Assembly: GCF_000429225.1 (NCBI RefSeq)
Contig: NZ_AUBL01000043.1
Location: forward strand, 1-35,880
DNA: 35,880 nt
Direction: 5' to 3'
Origin: Actinomyces dentalis DSM 19115
Lineage (GTDB): Bacteria > Actinomycetota > Actinomycetes > Actinomycetales > Actinomycetaceae
The translations under genes and the position numbers were made by a program. Position 1 is the stretch's first letter. The number at the start of each line of letters is the position of its first letter. Shown piece after piece: positions 7,331 to 15,519 of this stretch. The notes below the pieces were generated by a model. That model had not been told where the DNA came from. It worked only from the letters and a program-made list of their open reading frames with translations, and did not search any database.

Positions 7331-8640
7331 AGTGCCTCCTTCGATGAGGTGGGGGACACGAGGTCGTCATGTCCTGAAACCGGTTGCGCATGAGCAAGAG
7401 TACTCAGGGTGACGACGAGGACGATGGCGAGGGCCACGACGGCGACGACGGCGATGATGACGATCGGCGGGCGCCGCGGGCGGGACGTCCGGTCCGCGGA
7501 CCGGCCCGGCGAGTCGCGATCGGCCTGGCGGCCCCGGCGCGCGGCGTCGCCGGGCCCGCCCGACGGCTCCGCGGCGCGCCGGCCGGCCGGGCGCGGGTCC
7601 GCCCCCCGCGGTTCGTCCTCCCACCGGGCCGGGGCCGACGGGGCGGGGCGGGGGCGCCGGGACGGGGCCTCCCCGCCGGAGCTCGCAGACCGCGCCGCGG
7701 CGGGGGCGCCGGGGCGGGCCTGGGCGCCGGCGCCCAGGGCGGGGGTCGAGCTCCGGCCGGCCGGGCCCTGGCCGGCCGAGCTCCACAGCGGGGCCTCGGA
7801 CGGGTCCCAGGAGTCCTTGGGCAGATTGATGACAATGCGATCGAGGCGGCGGGCCAGCTCGCGGGCGGAGGCGGGGCGGTCGGCGGGGGACTTGCTCAGC
7901 AGCTCCATAATGACGTCGCGGACCTCCCTCGGCACGTTCCCGGGGATCGGGGGGACCTCCTGGTTGACGTGGGCGAAGGCGATCTCCACCTGGGTGGAGC
8001 CGGTGAAGGGGCGGTGCCCGACGAGCGCCTCGTAGCCGATGATGCCCAGGGCGTACAGGTCGCCCGAGGGCGTGGCCATATTGCCCATGGCCTGCTCCGG
8101 GGCCAGGTACTGGGCGGTTCCCATGACCATGCCGGTGGCGGTCATGGGCCGCTGGTGCACGGCCGTGGAGATGCCGAAGTCCGTCAGCTTGGCCAGGCCC
8201 TCGCGGTTGATGAGGATATTGGAGGGCTTGACGTCGCGGTGGATGACGCCGGAGTCGTGGACCACCTGCAGGGCGCGCGCCACCTGCGCCATGATCGTGA
8301 GGATCTCCACGGGGCGCATGGTGCCCCGCTCCTCCAGGATGTCGGACAGTGGGCGCCCCTGGACCAGCTCCATAATGATCCAGCCCGAGCCGTCCCGCTC
8401 CCCGGCGTCGAGCACGACGGCCAGGTTGGGGTGGCGCAGGCCGCGGGAATTGGCGGCCTCGGCCCGCAGGCGCGCCAGGAAGATCTCGTCGCCCGTCAGC
8501 TCGGGGCGCAGGATCTTGGCGGCCACGGCCCGCCCCGAGCGCAGGTCGGTGGCGCGCCACACCTCGCCCATCCCCCCGATGGCGATGCGCTCGACGAGCT
8601 CGTAGCGCCCCTGGATCTCCAGGCCGATCTCGGGTTTCAC
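7327..8640 (-). CDS. pknA: Serine/threonine protein kinase PknA
   Basis: 437 residues. Kinase domain at ~13-270 with Gly-loop IGGMGEV, Lys42, H-R-D-V-K-P-S-N (134-141) and DFG (154-156). A disordered Ala/Arg/Pro-rich linker runs to a single membrane helix near 392-415 and a short outside tail without PASTA domains, which distinguishes it from PknB. PknA and PknB jointly control elongation and division and are switched off by PstP encoded upstream. Start is GTG 8640, overlapping the pbpA stop as GTGA; the stop overlaps pknB the same way, so translation is coupled throughout. Confidence 0.95.
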   Translation of the reverse strand: MKPEIGLEIQGRYELVERIAIGGMGEVWRATDLRSGRAVAAKILRPELTGDEIFLARLRAEAANSRGLRHPNLAVVLDAGERDGSGWIIMELVQGRPLSDILEERGTMRPVEILTIMAQVARALQVVHDSGVIHRDVKPSNILINREGLAKLTDFGISTAVHQRPMTATGMVMGTAQYLAPEQAMGNMATPSGDLYALGIIGYEALVGHRPFTGSTQVEIAFAHVNQEVPPIPGNVPREVRDVIMELLSKSPADRPASARELARRLDRIVINLPKDSWDPSEAPLWSSAGQGPAGRSSTPALGAGAQARPGAPAAARSASSGGEAPSRRPRPAPSAPARWEDEPRGADPRPAGRRAAEPSGGPGDAARRGRQADRDSPGRSADRTSRPRRPPIVIIAVVAVVALAIVLVVTLSTLAHAQPVSGHDDLVSPTSSKEAL

Positions 8641-10130
8641 TGGTCCACCGCCGCGTCGATGACGGAGGCCGCGATCGGGCCGGCCACGGAGCCGCCGGTG
8701 CCCGTCGTCGGGATCTGCTCCCCGCCGTCGAGCACGACGGCGACGGCGATGGTGGGGTTGTTGATGTCGGTGCCGGCGAAGCCGATGAACCAGGTGATGG
8801 GGCCGCCGTCGTCGGAGCCGGTCTGGGCGGTGCCCGTCTTGCCGGCCACCGAGACGCCGGCGACCTGGGCGGAGGTGCCGGTGCCGCTGCTGACCGCCTG
8901 CTGCATGAGCCCGGTGAGGGTGGCGGCGGTCTGGGAGTCGATGGGGGTGCGGGCCACCGTCGGCTTGGTCGTGGAGACGACCTGGAGGTCGGCGTCGAGG
9001 GTCTGGGAGATGATGTACGGGGCCATCTGCTCGCCGTCGTTGGCGACCGTGGCCGCCACCATCGCCATCATGAGCGGGGTGACGCGCACCGACTGCTGGC
9101 CGATGCCCGCCATGGCCGTCTGGGCGGGCCCGTCATTGGCCGGGTAGACGGAGTGGGACACCGGCAGCGGGACCGACAGGTCGGAGCCGAAGCCCCACCG
9201 GGACGCCTCGTCGGCCAGCGCGTCGTCGCCCACGTCCATGGCCAGCTGGGCGAAGGGCGTGTTGCACGACTCGGCGAAGGCGTAGGCCAGCGTCACCCTG
9301 CCGTTGCCGCAGGACTCCGACGCGTAGTTGGACAGGGCGTGGTTCGTGCCCGGCAGGGTCAGCGTGTCCGGGGCGTCCACCTCGGAGTCGGCGTTGATCT
9401 TCCCCGTGCGCAGACCGGCGGCGACCGTGAGGATCTTGAAGGTCGAGCCCGGCGGGTAGAGGTTGCCCCCGATGGCGCGGTTGTCCAGCGGCCGGGCCTC
9501 GTCATTGCTCAGGGACTCGTAGGCCGTCTCGGCGACGCCGTCCTCGTGGGAGGCCAGCAGATTGGGGTCGTAGGAGGGCGAGGAGACCATGGCGAGGATC
9601 GCGCCCGTGGAGGGGTTGAGGGCGACGACGGAACCGCGGCGTCCGGCCAGGGCGTCCCAGGCCGCCTGCTGGACCTCCGGGTCGATCGTCAGCTCCAGGG
9701 AGCCGCCCCGCTGGGTCTGCCCGGTGATGAGGGACTTGACGCGGCTGGAGAAGAGCGAGGGATCCTCGCCGTTGAGCACCGTGTTGCCGGCCCGCTCCAG
9801 GCCCGTCATCGAGGCGTAGCTGGTTGAGAAGTAGCCGGTGATCGGGGCGTAGAGCTCGCCCTGGGGGTAGGTGCGCTGGTAGGCGTAGGCGTCGTCGGAG
9901 GAGACCGAGTCGGCGATGGCGTCGCCGCCGACGATGATCTGGCCGCGGTCCGTGCCGAACTCGGCGTAGACGGTGCGGGAATTGCGCGAGTCGGTGGTCA
10001 GCGTGCCCTGCGAGGAGGAGGCCTCCCACAGGGCCGGACGGGCCAGTCCCTGGACGCTGGTCACCGAGGTGCACAGCGTGAGGAACATGACGAGGACCAG
10101 GATCGTGACCTGGTGGATCTGGCGGTTCAT
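8637..10130 (-). CDS. pbpA: Class B penicillin-binding protein (peptidoglycan transpeptidase) PbpA
   Basis: 497 residues. Short cytoplasmic start, membrane anchor ~8-28, a PBP dimerisation region, then the transpeptidase domain with all three active-site motifs: S-T-F-K (229-232, nucleophile Ser229), S-C-N (288-290, the SxN motif) and K-T-G-T (431-434). It cross-links peptidoglycan and pairs with the RodA-type glycosyltransferase encoded immediately upstream. ATG 10130 overlaps the rodA stop as ATGA. Length and motif spacing are normal for actinobacterial PbpA. Confidence 0.96.
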   Translation of the reverse strand: MNRQIHQVTILVLVMFLTLCTSVTSVQGLARPALWEASSSQGTLTTDSRNSRTVYAEFGTDRGQIIVGGDAIADSVSSDDAYAYQRTYPQGELYAPITGYFSTSYASMTGLERAGNTVLNGEDPSLFSSRVKSLITGQTQRGGSLELTIDPEVQQAAWDALAGRRGSVVALNPSTGAILAMVSSPSYDPNLLASHEDGVAETAYESLSNDEARPLDNRAIGGNLYPPGSTFKILTVAAGLRTGKINADSEVDAPDTLTLPGTNHALSNYASESCGNGRVTLAYAFAESCNTPFAQLAMDVGDDALADEASRWGFGSDLSVPLPVSHSVYPANDGPAQTAMAGIGQQSVRVTPLMMAMVAATVANDGEQMAPYIISQTLDADLQVVSTTKPTVARTPIDSQTAATLTGLMQQAVSSGTGTSAQVAGVSVAGKTGTAQTGSDDGGPITWFIGFAGTDINNPTIAVAVVLDGGEQIPTTGTGGSVAGPIAASVIDAAVDQ

Positions 10131-12007
10131 GCGCGTCCACCCTCCGTGAATCGGGTCGGCGGGTTCGTGAATCGGGTCGGCGGCGCCGACGGGGCGGAGT
10201 GGGCCGACGGGGCGGGGTATTGGTCCGGCGCGGCGGGGTGCTGGTCCAGTGCGACGGTCGGCTGGTTCGGCGCGGCAGAGTATTGGCCCGGTGATGCCGG
10301 CGGCGGCGCGGGGCGCTGATCCGGCGGGACGGCCGGCGCGGAGTACTGGTCAGGCGCGGCGGGGTATTGATCCGGCGGCGGCGCGGCGTGCCGATCCGGC
10401 GGGACGGCCGGCGCGGAGTACTGCTCCGGCGGCGCCGGGTGCTGGTCAGGCACGGCGGAGTATTGGCCCGGTGATGCCGGCGGCGGCGCCATCGGCCGGT
10501 CCGGCGCGGCGTGCTGGTCCGGCGGAGCGGGGGACTGGGTGGCCGCGTCGTCCGGCGTGTCGGCGTTGAGCACGGCCCTGCGGATGGACGTGGGCAGCTC
10601 GGCGGTGTCGATAATGCGCGGCGCGGCGGTCACCGGCCGGCGGGCGGCGTCGGACAACCGCACGAGCAGCGCCAGAATGATCCAGTTGGCCACGAGCGAG
10701 GACCCGCCGTAGGCGAGGAAGGGCGTGGTCAGACCGGTCAGCGGGATGAGGCGCGTGACACCGCCCACGACGACGAAGACCTGCAGGGCGATGGCGAAGG
10801 ACAGGCTCACGGCCAGCAGCTTGCCGAAGCCGTCGCGCAGGTGCGCCGCCGTGCGCAGGCCGCGCTCAATGAGGATGAGGTAGAGCATGAGCAGCGCCAG
10901 CATCCCCATCAGCCCCAGCTCCTCGCCGAAGGAGGCGATGATGAAGTCGGAGTTCGCGAAGGGCACCAGGCTGGGGTACCCCTTGCCCCAGCCGGTTCCC
11001 AGCAGCCCGCCCGAGGCCATGCCGAACAGCCCCGTCACCAGCTGCTGGGAACTGCCGTACTCGGCGCCGTAGACGGCGGGATCCATGGCGTGCAGCCAGC
11101 CGCTGACGCGCTGCTGCACGTGGCTGAGGTGGGTGGCCGCGAACCAGGCCGCCGGGATGAACAGGGCCGCGCCGATGAGCAGCCAGCTGGGCCGGTCGGT
11201 GGCCACGTACAGGGTGACGACGAACAGTCCGAACAGGAGCAGCGAGCTGCCCAGGTCGCGCTGGAGGACCAGGACGACGATGCTCACGCCCCACACGACC
11301 AGCAGGGGGCCCAGGTGCCGGGCCCGGGGCAGGTTGACGCCCATGACCCTGCGGCCCGCCAGCGCGAGGTTATCGCGGTTGGCCACGAGGAAGGAGGCGA
11401 AGAAGACCGCCAGGAACACCTTGGTCATCTCCGCCGGCTGGAAGGACATGGGGCCCAGGCGGATCCAGATCCGGGCGCCGTTGATGCTCTGGCCCAGGCC
11501 GGGCACGAAGGGCAGGATGAGGAAGGCCAGCCCCCCCCACATGGCCCAGCGGTCCCAGCGGCGCAGCAGGCGGTAGTCGCGCACCAGCAGCATCGCGCAG
11601 AACAGCACAATGCCCACGCCCGTCCACATCGCCTGCTTGGCGGCGTAGTTGTGCGTCCTCTCGAGGATCTTGTAGGACATGTCCAGGCGCTGGATCATGG
11701 CCAGGCCCAGGCCGTTGAGGGCCACCGCCGCCGGCAGGATCACCGGGTCCGCCCAGGGGGCGGTGCGCCGCACCCATAGATGGACGACGACGGCCGCGAC
11801 CACCAGGGAGCCGGACAGCGACAGGAACTGGCCCGGCGAGGATCCGGTGCGGTTGAGGGCGGTCAGGAGGAAGCCGCTCAGGCCCAGCAGGAGGGCGACG
11901 ACGAGCAGGCCCGCCTCCGCCCACCGGCCCGTATTGCGCGCGGGCGCGGCGAGGGGTATGGACGCGGGGGTCGGCGGGGAGGATATGGGGGACATGACCG
12001 GCGTCAC
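10127..12007 (-). CDS. rodA: SEDS-family peptidoglycan glycosyltransferase RodA/FtsW with long Pro-rich repeat tail
   Basis: 626 residues from GTG 12007, which overlaps the pstP stop as GTGA and has GGAGGG 5 nt upstream; this start replaces a much longer open frame running back to 13504 that is antisense-type noise over pstP. The SEDS core (about 10 membrane helices) spans ~30-460, with the long outside loop and conserved segments such as F-Q-P-A-E-M-T-K-V and A-Y-G-G-S-S-L. It polymerises glycan strands from lipid II with PbpA. Odd: ~140 extra C-terminal residues made of imperfect P-P-D-Q-Y-S-A-P-type repeats, rich in Pro, Ala, Gln, Tyr, ending in a 7-residue tandem (P-P-T-R-F-T-N/E). Typical RodA lacks this cytoplasmic tail. 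Confidence 0.94.
   Translation of the reverse strand: MTPVMSPISSPPTPASIPLAAPARNTGRWAEAGLLVVALLLGLSGFLLTALNRTGSSPGQFLSLSGSLVVAAVVVHLWVRRTAPWADPVILPAAVALNGLGLAMIQRLDMSYKILERTHNYAAKQAMWTGVGIVLFCAMLLVRDYRLLRRWDRWAMWGGLAFLILPFVPGLGQSINGARIWIRLGPMSFQPAEMTKVFLAVFFASFLVANRDNLALAGRRVMGVNLPRARHLGPLLVVWGVSIVVLVLQRDLGSSLLLFGLFVVTLYVATDRPSWLLIGAALFIPAAWFAATHLSHVQQRVSGWLHAMDPAVYGAEYGSSQQLVTGLFGMASGGLLGTGWGKGYPSLVPFANSDFIIASFGEELGLMGMLALLMLYLILIERGLRTAAHLRDGFGKLLAVSLSFAIALQVFVVVGGVTRLIPLTGLTTPFLAYGGSSLVANWIILALLVRLSDAARRPVTAAPRIIDTAELPTSIRRAVLNADTPDDAATQSPAPPDQHAAPDRPMAPPPASPGQYSAVPDQHPAPPEQYSAPAVPPDRHAAPPPDQYPAAPDQYSAPAVPPDQRPAPPPASPGQYSAAPNQPTVALDQHPAAPDQYPAPSAHSAPSAPPTRFTNPPTRFTEGGRA
10142..10530. repeat. 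Low-complexity coding repeats in rodA 3' end
   Basis: Imperfect direct repeats encode the Pro/Gln/Tyr-rich RodA tail. A ~21-nt tandem (core TGAATCGGGTCGGCGG) is at 10146-10183, and longer repeated blocks, for example TATTGGCCCGGTGATGCCGG, occur near 10279 and 10466. Such repeats can change copy number by slippage. Confidence 0.6.
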
Positions 12008-13395
12008 ACACCCTCCGGCAGCCGGCTCGCGCTCGGCGGCGGCGGGGCGGGACTCGGCTGCGGTTTCGTCGATTGCGGGTGCGGCGTCTGCGGCGGCGTC
12101 GGGGTGGCGGTGGCCTCGGGCGTGGATGCCTGGGCGCTGACGGTGTCCTCGATGTATGTGCGGGCGTCGGCCAGGGAGATCCGGGGGACCGTCTCCTCCA
12201 GGCGCTTGCGCATGCGCTCGTCGAGCTCGTCGAGGGCGGGCTCGTCGTAGGTCTCGACGACGTGGCTGAGCGAGATCGGTCCCAGGGTCTGGGGGATGCC
12301 CTGGTAGATCGCGACCTTCCCGTCGCTGATGGAGACGTAGTACTGGGACTGCGTCCAGTTGTAGACGAGGATGAGGGTGCCGGCGACGGCGATGAGCAGC
12401 AGGACCGTGCCCAGTATGGAGCGCCGGCGTCGGCGGCGGCGGCGCTCCTCGGCGTCGGCCAGGGCCTCGGCCGCCCCGGGCGCGGCGGGTGAGGAGGCCC
12501 CCTCCGCGGCGTCCGCGTCGTCCTCCAGGCCCGCCACGAGGGCGGCGGCCTTGGCCGCGGGCGTGGCGGGCGAGCCCTCCCCGGGGCTCGCCGCCGACGC
12601 GACGGCGGGCAGGGTGCGGTGGATGGCGGCGGAGCCGACGATCTGGGGGTCGCGCTGGGGGGTCGGGTCGTCCTCGACGACGTCGAAGACGACGGCGGTG
12701 ATGTTGTCGGGGCCGCCCGCGCGCTCGGCCAGGTCGATGAGCTGCTCGGCGGCCAGCTCGGGGTCGTCCACCCCGGCGAGGACCTCCCCGATGGTGGCCG
12801 CCGAGACCGGGCCGCTCAGCCCGTCGGAGCACAGCAGCCAGCGGTCGCCGGGGACGGCCTCGCGGATGGACTCGTCGAGCTGGACCTCGCCGTCGGCGTC
12901 GCCCAGGACCCGCAGCAGCACCGAGCGCTGCGGGTGCTGACGGGCCTGCTCGCGGGTGAGGCGGCCGGTCTCGACGAGGTACTCCACGAAGGTGTGGTCG
13001 GTGGTGACCTGGGTGAGCTCGCCGTCGCGCAGGAGGTAGGCGCGCGAGTCGCCGACGTGGACCATGGCGAGCTTGTTGCCCGACCGCATAATGGCGATGC
13101 AGGTGGTGCCCAGGCCCGCCAGCTCGGGGCTGGCGGAGGAGCGGGCGACCAGGTCGGCGTGGGCGGCCTGCACGGCGTCGCGCAGCAGGCCGAGCAGATC
13201 CCCGGCCTGGTGGGAGTCGGCGTCGAGCGGCACGAGGTGGTCGACGGCGACGGCGGAGGCGATGTCGCCGCCGGCGGGCCCGCCCATGCCGTCGCACAGG
13301 ACCATCAGGTGCGGCCCGGCGTAGCCGGAGTCCTGATTCGAGGACCGCACGAGCCCGACCGAGCTGCGTGCGGCGTAGCGGAGGGAGGTTGTCAT
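12004..13395 (-). CDS. pstP: PP2C-family serine/threonine phosphatase PstP
   Basis: 463 residues from ATG 13395, which overlaps the fhaB stop as ATGA. The PPM/PP2C catalytic domain occupies ~1-240: metal-binding Asp residues in S-S-N-Q-D, C-D-G-M-G-G (D35), V-G-D-S-R-A-Y-L, S-D-G-L-S and G-G-P-D-N-I. A disordered linker, a single membrane helix (about 315-340) and a ~90-residue outside domain follow, then a Pro-rich tail. It removes phosphates from PknA/PknB and their substrates. An open frame continuing upstream to 13890 is the fhaB shadow. Confidence 0.95.
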   Translation of the reverse strand: MTTSLRYAARSSVGLVRSSNQDSGYAGPHLMVLCDGMGGPAGGDIASAVAVDHLVPLDADSHQAGDLLGLLRDAVQAAHADLVARSSASPELAGLGTTCIAIMRSGNKLAMVHVGDSRAYLLRDGELTQVTTDHTFVEYLVETGRLTREQARQHPQRSVLLRVLGDADGEVQLDESIREAVPGDRWLLCSDGLSGPVSAATIGEVLAGVDDPELAAEQLIDLAERAGGPDNITAVVFDVVEDDPTPQRDPQIVGSAAIHRTLPAVASAASPGEGSPATPAAKAAALVAGLEDDADAAEGASSPAAPGAAEALADAEERRRRRRRRSILGTVLLLIAVAGTLILVYNWTQSQYYVSISDGKVAIYQGIPQTLGPISLSHVVETYDEPALDELDERMRKRLEETVPRISLADARTYIEDTVSAQASTPEATATPTPPQTPHPQSTKPQPSPAPPPPSASRLPEGV

Positions 13396-13862
13396 GGGCG
13401 CAGCTCCAGCGTCGTCTGGCCGATCCTGACCGGGACTCCCATGGGGAGCTCCACGGTTCCGTGGACGGGGTGACCCGCCAGCGTCGTGCCGTTGGTTGAA
13501 CCAAGGTCCTCCAGCCACCACGTGCCGTCCTTGGGGAATATGCGGGCGTGGCGGGAGGAGGCGTAGGAGTCCTCCAGGACCAGGGTGCAGGAGGGGGAAC
13601 GGCCGATCGAGATGGAGGTCGGCGATAGGGGAACCGTGGAGCCGGCGAGGGGCCCCTCGGTGATGATGAGGCGGGAGGCGCCTCGTCGGTGCGACTGCGC
13701 CCGGGCCGGCGCGGGCGCGGAGGGACGGGCGGGACGGCGCTGGGCGCCGGGGGTGGCCGTGTCGGCGACGTCGCGTCGCAGGGCGCGGATCGTGAGGAGG
13801 ACGAAGACCCACAGCAGGACCAGGAACCCGATCCGAGCCAGGGTGAAGGCGAGCTCGCTCAC
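13392..13862 (-). CDS. fhaB: FHA-domain protein FhaB (membrane-anchored)
   Basis: 156 residues from GTG 13862, overlapping the fhaA stop as GTGA. A membrane helix at ~6-25 is followed by an Arg/Pro/Ala-rich linker and a C-terminal FHA domain (~65-150) with the phosphothreonine-binding signature S-I-G-R-S, S-R-H-A-R-I and S-T-N-G-T. FhaB (FipA in mycobacteria) recognises PknA/PknB-phosphorylated proteins and links the kinases to division. Confidence 0.94.
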   Translation of the reverse strand: MSELAFTLARIGFLVLLWVFVLLTIRALRRDVADTATPGAQRRPARPSAPAPARAQSHRRGASRLIITEGPLAGSTVPLSPTSISIGRSPSCTLVLEDSYASSRHARIFPKDGTWWLEDLGSTNGTTLAGHPVHGTVELPMGVPVRIGQTTLELRP

Positions 13863-14563
13863 CCGTTCGCCCCGACTCCCTGGGTGCCATCCCAGAACAT
13901 GATGCGCGTGCGGCCCACGGTCAGGGTGTTGCCGTCCAGGAGGGTGGCGGCGTCGACCCGGTGGCCCTCGACGAAGGTGCCGTTGGTCGAGTGGAGGTCG
14001 GTCGCAATGGCGTGGCCCTGCATGAGGCGGATCTCCAGGTGGCGGCGGGAGACGCCCGAGTCGTCGACGATGATGTCCGCCTCGCTGCCGCGGCCGATGA
14101 CGGTGACGGGGCCGGTGAGCAGGTAGCGCTGGCCGTCGATGTCGAGGATCGGGTGCGCCGGGGAGGCGGTGGCCGCCGCGGCCGGGGCGGCCGCGCCGCG
14201 GCGGGTGGAGGAGTCGATCTCGACCGGGGAGCCCAGGGAGTCGTCGGACACGAAGGTGACCTCGACGGGGCCGACGAAGGAGTAGCCCTGGTCGGCGGCG
14301 TGGCTCGTGGCCACCTCCTCCATCTGGCGGGCCATCTCGTCCTGACTCCAGGACACGACGCGCTGGAAGTCGGCGGGGGCCAAGTGAATGCGGAAGACGT
14401 TGGGGACCACCGAGCGGTCGCGCGCGAAGGAAGCCGCGCGCTTGTCCATGGTCTCGCGCAGCTTCGAGGCGATCTCGATGGGCTCGACGTCGTTGGAGAA
14501 ACGCGACTTGGCGCGCCCGGCGACGTCCTCAACGCCCCTCCCGAACTTGTCCAGGAACCCCAT
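13859..14563 (-). CDS. fhaA: FHA-domain protein FhaA (DUF3662 + FHA)
   Basis: 234 residues from ATG 14563, with GGGAGGTGAGG just upstream; this first gene of the operon therefore has its own strong SD, unlike the GTGA/ATGA-coupled genes after it. N-terminal DUF3662 domain (~1-120, M-G-F-L-D-K-F... E-I-A-S-K-L-R) and C-terminal FHA domain (~145-230) with I-G-R-G-S, S-R-R-H-L-E-I and S-T-N-G-T. In mycobacteria FhaA binds phosphorylated MviN and limits peptidoglycan synthesis. The linker between domains is shorter than in M. tuberculosis FhaA, so the protein is about half the size. Confidence 0.94.
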   Translation of the reverse strand: MGFLDKFGRGVEDVAGRAKSRFSNDVEPIEIASKLRETMDKRAASFARDRSVVPNVFRIHLAPADFQRVVSWSQDEMARQMEEVATSHAADQGYSFVGPVEVTFVSDDSLGSPVEIDSSTRRGAAAPAAAATASPAHPILDIDGQRYLLTGPVTVIGRGSEADIIVDDSGVSRRHLEIRLMQGHAIATDLHSTNGTFVEGHRVDAATLLDGNTLTVGRTRIMFWDGTQGVGANG

Positions 14564-14618
14564 GTTCCTCACCTCCCAGGATGACCGGCTCCTCCGCGGG
14601 TACGGAGCCATCGGGTCC

Positions 14619-14624
14619 ATCGTA
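14619..14624 (-). promoter_or_regulatory. Possible -10 (TACGAT) of the fhaA-pknB operon
   Basis: TACGAT on the minus strand about 55 nt before the fhaA ATG. No convincing -35 hexamer was found, so this is tentative. Confidence 0.3.
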
Positions 14625-14706
14625 ACCGGTGTGACCAGGAGGGTGGGGAGGAGGAGCCGATGGATCGGGCGGGTGACGGGTCTCACCGGTCTGTGGATCG
14701 GATTGA

Positions 14707-14737
14707 TTGGACGCGGGAGGCCCCGAGCGGCTATCGT
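14707..14737 (+). promoter_or_regulatory. Probable tRNA-Leu promoter
   Basis: TTGGAC (14707-14712) and TATCGT (14732-14737) with 19-nt spacing, placing the start about 8 nt before the tRNA 5' end. The spacing is slightly long. Confidence 0.4.
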
Positions 14738-14751
14738 CAGCCTCGCTTCTC

Positions 14752-14835
14752 GCGCGAGTGGCGGAATTGGTAGACGCGCACGGTTCAGGTCCGTGTGATC
14801 TTACGATCATGGGGGTTCGAGTCCCCCCCCGCGCA
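14752..14835 (+). tRNA. tRNA-Leu (anticodon CAG)
   Basis: Class II tRNA with long variable arm: acceptor GCGCGAG, TGG-CGGAATTGGTAGACGCGC D-region, anticodon loop TTCAGGT in a 5-bp stem, variable arm GATCTTACGATC, T-arm GGGGG-TTCGAGT-CCCCC, acceptor CCCGCGC plus discriminator A. CCA is not encoded (CGA follows). The acceptor has an A6-C67 mismatch, where homologous tRNAs have A-U; the 3' side sits in a run of eight C. It would decode CUG. Confidence 0.93.
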
Positions 14836-14865
14836 CGACGAGCGCAGGCCCGGAGCCGGCTGAGA

Positions 14866-14880
14866 CCCAGCGGTTCTGGG
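14866..14880 (+). terminator. Small hairpin downstream of tRNA-Leu
   Basis: CCCAG-CGGTT-CTGGG stem-loop followed by CCTTCTCGTT, about 30 nt after the tRNA 3' end. A short stem and weak pyrimidine tail make it only a candidate terminator. Confidence 0.35.
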
Positions 14881-15046
14881 CCTTCTCGTTCGCGCCCGCG
14901 GCCTCCGGGCCGTCGGCGCCCGCGGGCCTCCCGGTCTTCTCGGCCGCGTCGGCGCCCGCGGGCCCGCCGGCTACGAGAAGGACTTGTCGTTGGCCGGATT
15001 CTCATCCGCGTCCGCGCCGGCGGGCCGACCCGTCGTGCGGGTGCCC

Positions 15047-15133
15047 CCGGGCCCCTCCCCGCGCGTCGCCCGCGCCTTCCGGGGCCGCCGACGGGCCGGG
15101 GTCATCCGGGCCCCTCCCCGCGCGTCGCCCGCG
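15047..15133. repeat. 28-nt direct repeat pair, 59-nt period (CRISPR-like geometry)
   Basis: Identical 28-mers at 15047-15074 and 15106-15133 (starting CCGGGCCCCTCCCCGCG), separated by 31 nt of unrelated sequence. The core resembles the CTCCCCGCGCG part of type I-E repeats, but two units in GC-rich DNA are weak evidence. Confidence 0.5.
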
Positions 15134-15378
15134 TCTCCTCCCGCGCGTCCCCCATCCGGGGCGCCCTTCCCCTCGCCCGCTCGCCCCGTCCGGATCCGTA
15201 TGTTTCTTCGTCCGGGTCCGCGTGTCGGGAGCGGCGGGCGGCGCGCGCAGGATGTGTAGTTTTCCACAGGTCATGGGTGCAGGGACGGTCCCGGCGGGCG
15301 GGGACAAGTACCCATCGGCGTGACCGTCACCGCGCGGGTGCCAGTGGGTCGGCCGGCGGCGGGCGGGCCTGGCGGCCC

Positions 15379-15510
15379 AAAAAGGTGGACGGCGCGTATC
15401 TTTCACCCTCCACGCCGCGCCCCTCTCGTTCCGAAGTGTTGCAATGACGCCATTCCCCGGACGCGCAGGAGCCGCCACGCACCCGAAAGTCACGCGCCGG
15501 CCACCTTTTT
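15379..15510 (-). repeat. 132-nt AAAAAGGTGG element, diverged copy
   Basis: Begins AAAAAGGTGG and ends CCACCTTTTT, exactly 132 nt like the copies at 24684 and 25968. It lies in the opposite orientation: GCGTATCTTTCAC near its left end is the complement of GTGAAAGATACGC near the right end of the others, and AATGACGCC matches GGCGTCATT. The middle is diverged. Confidence 0.7.
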
Positions 15511-15519
15511 CCGCCCCGC

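Noticed and set aside
10127-13504. A 1125-codon open frame covering rodA and most of pstP
   Set aside because: Only the part after GTG 12007 encodes a SEDS protein; upstream it is Arg/Pro-rich noise in the wrong frame of the clearly coding pstP.
14911-14964. 18-nt direct repeat with 36-nt period as a further CRISPR-like unit
   Set aside because: The period is too short and sequence too simple; treated as GC-rich low complexity.
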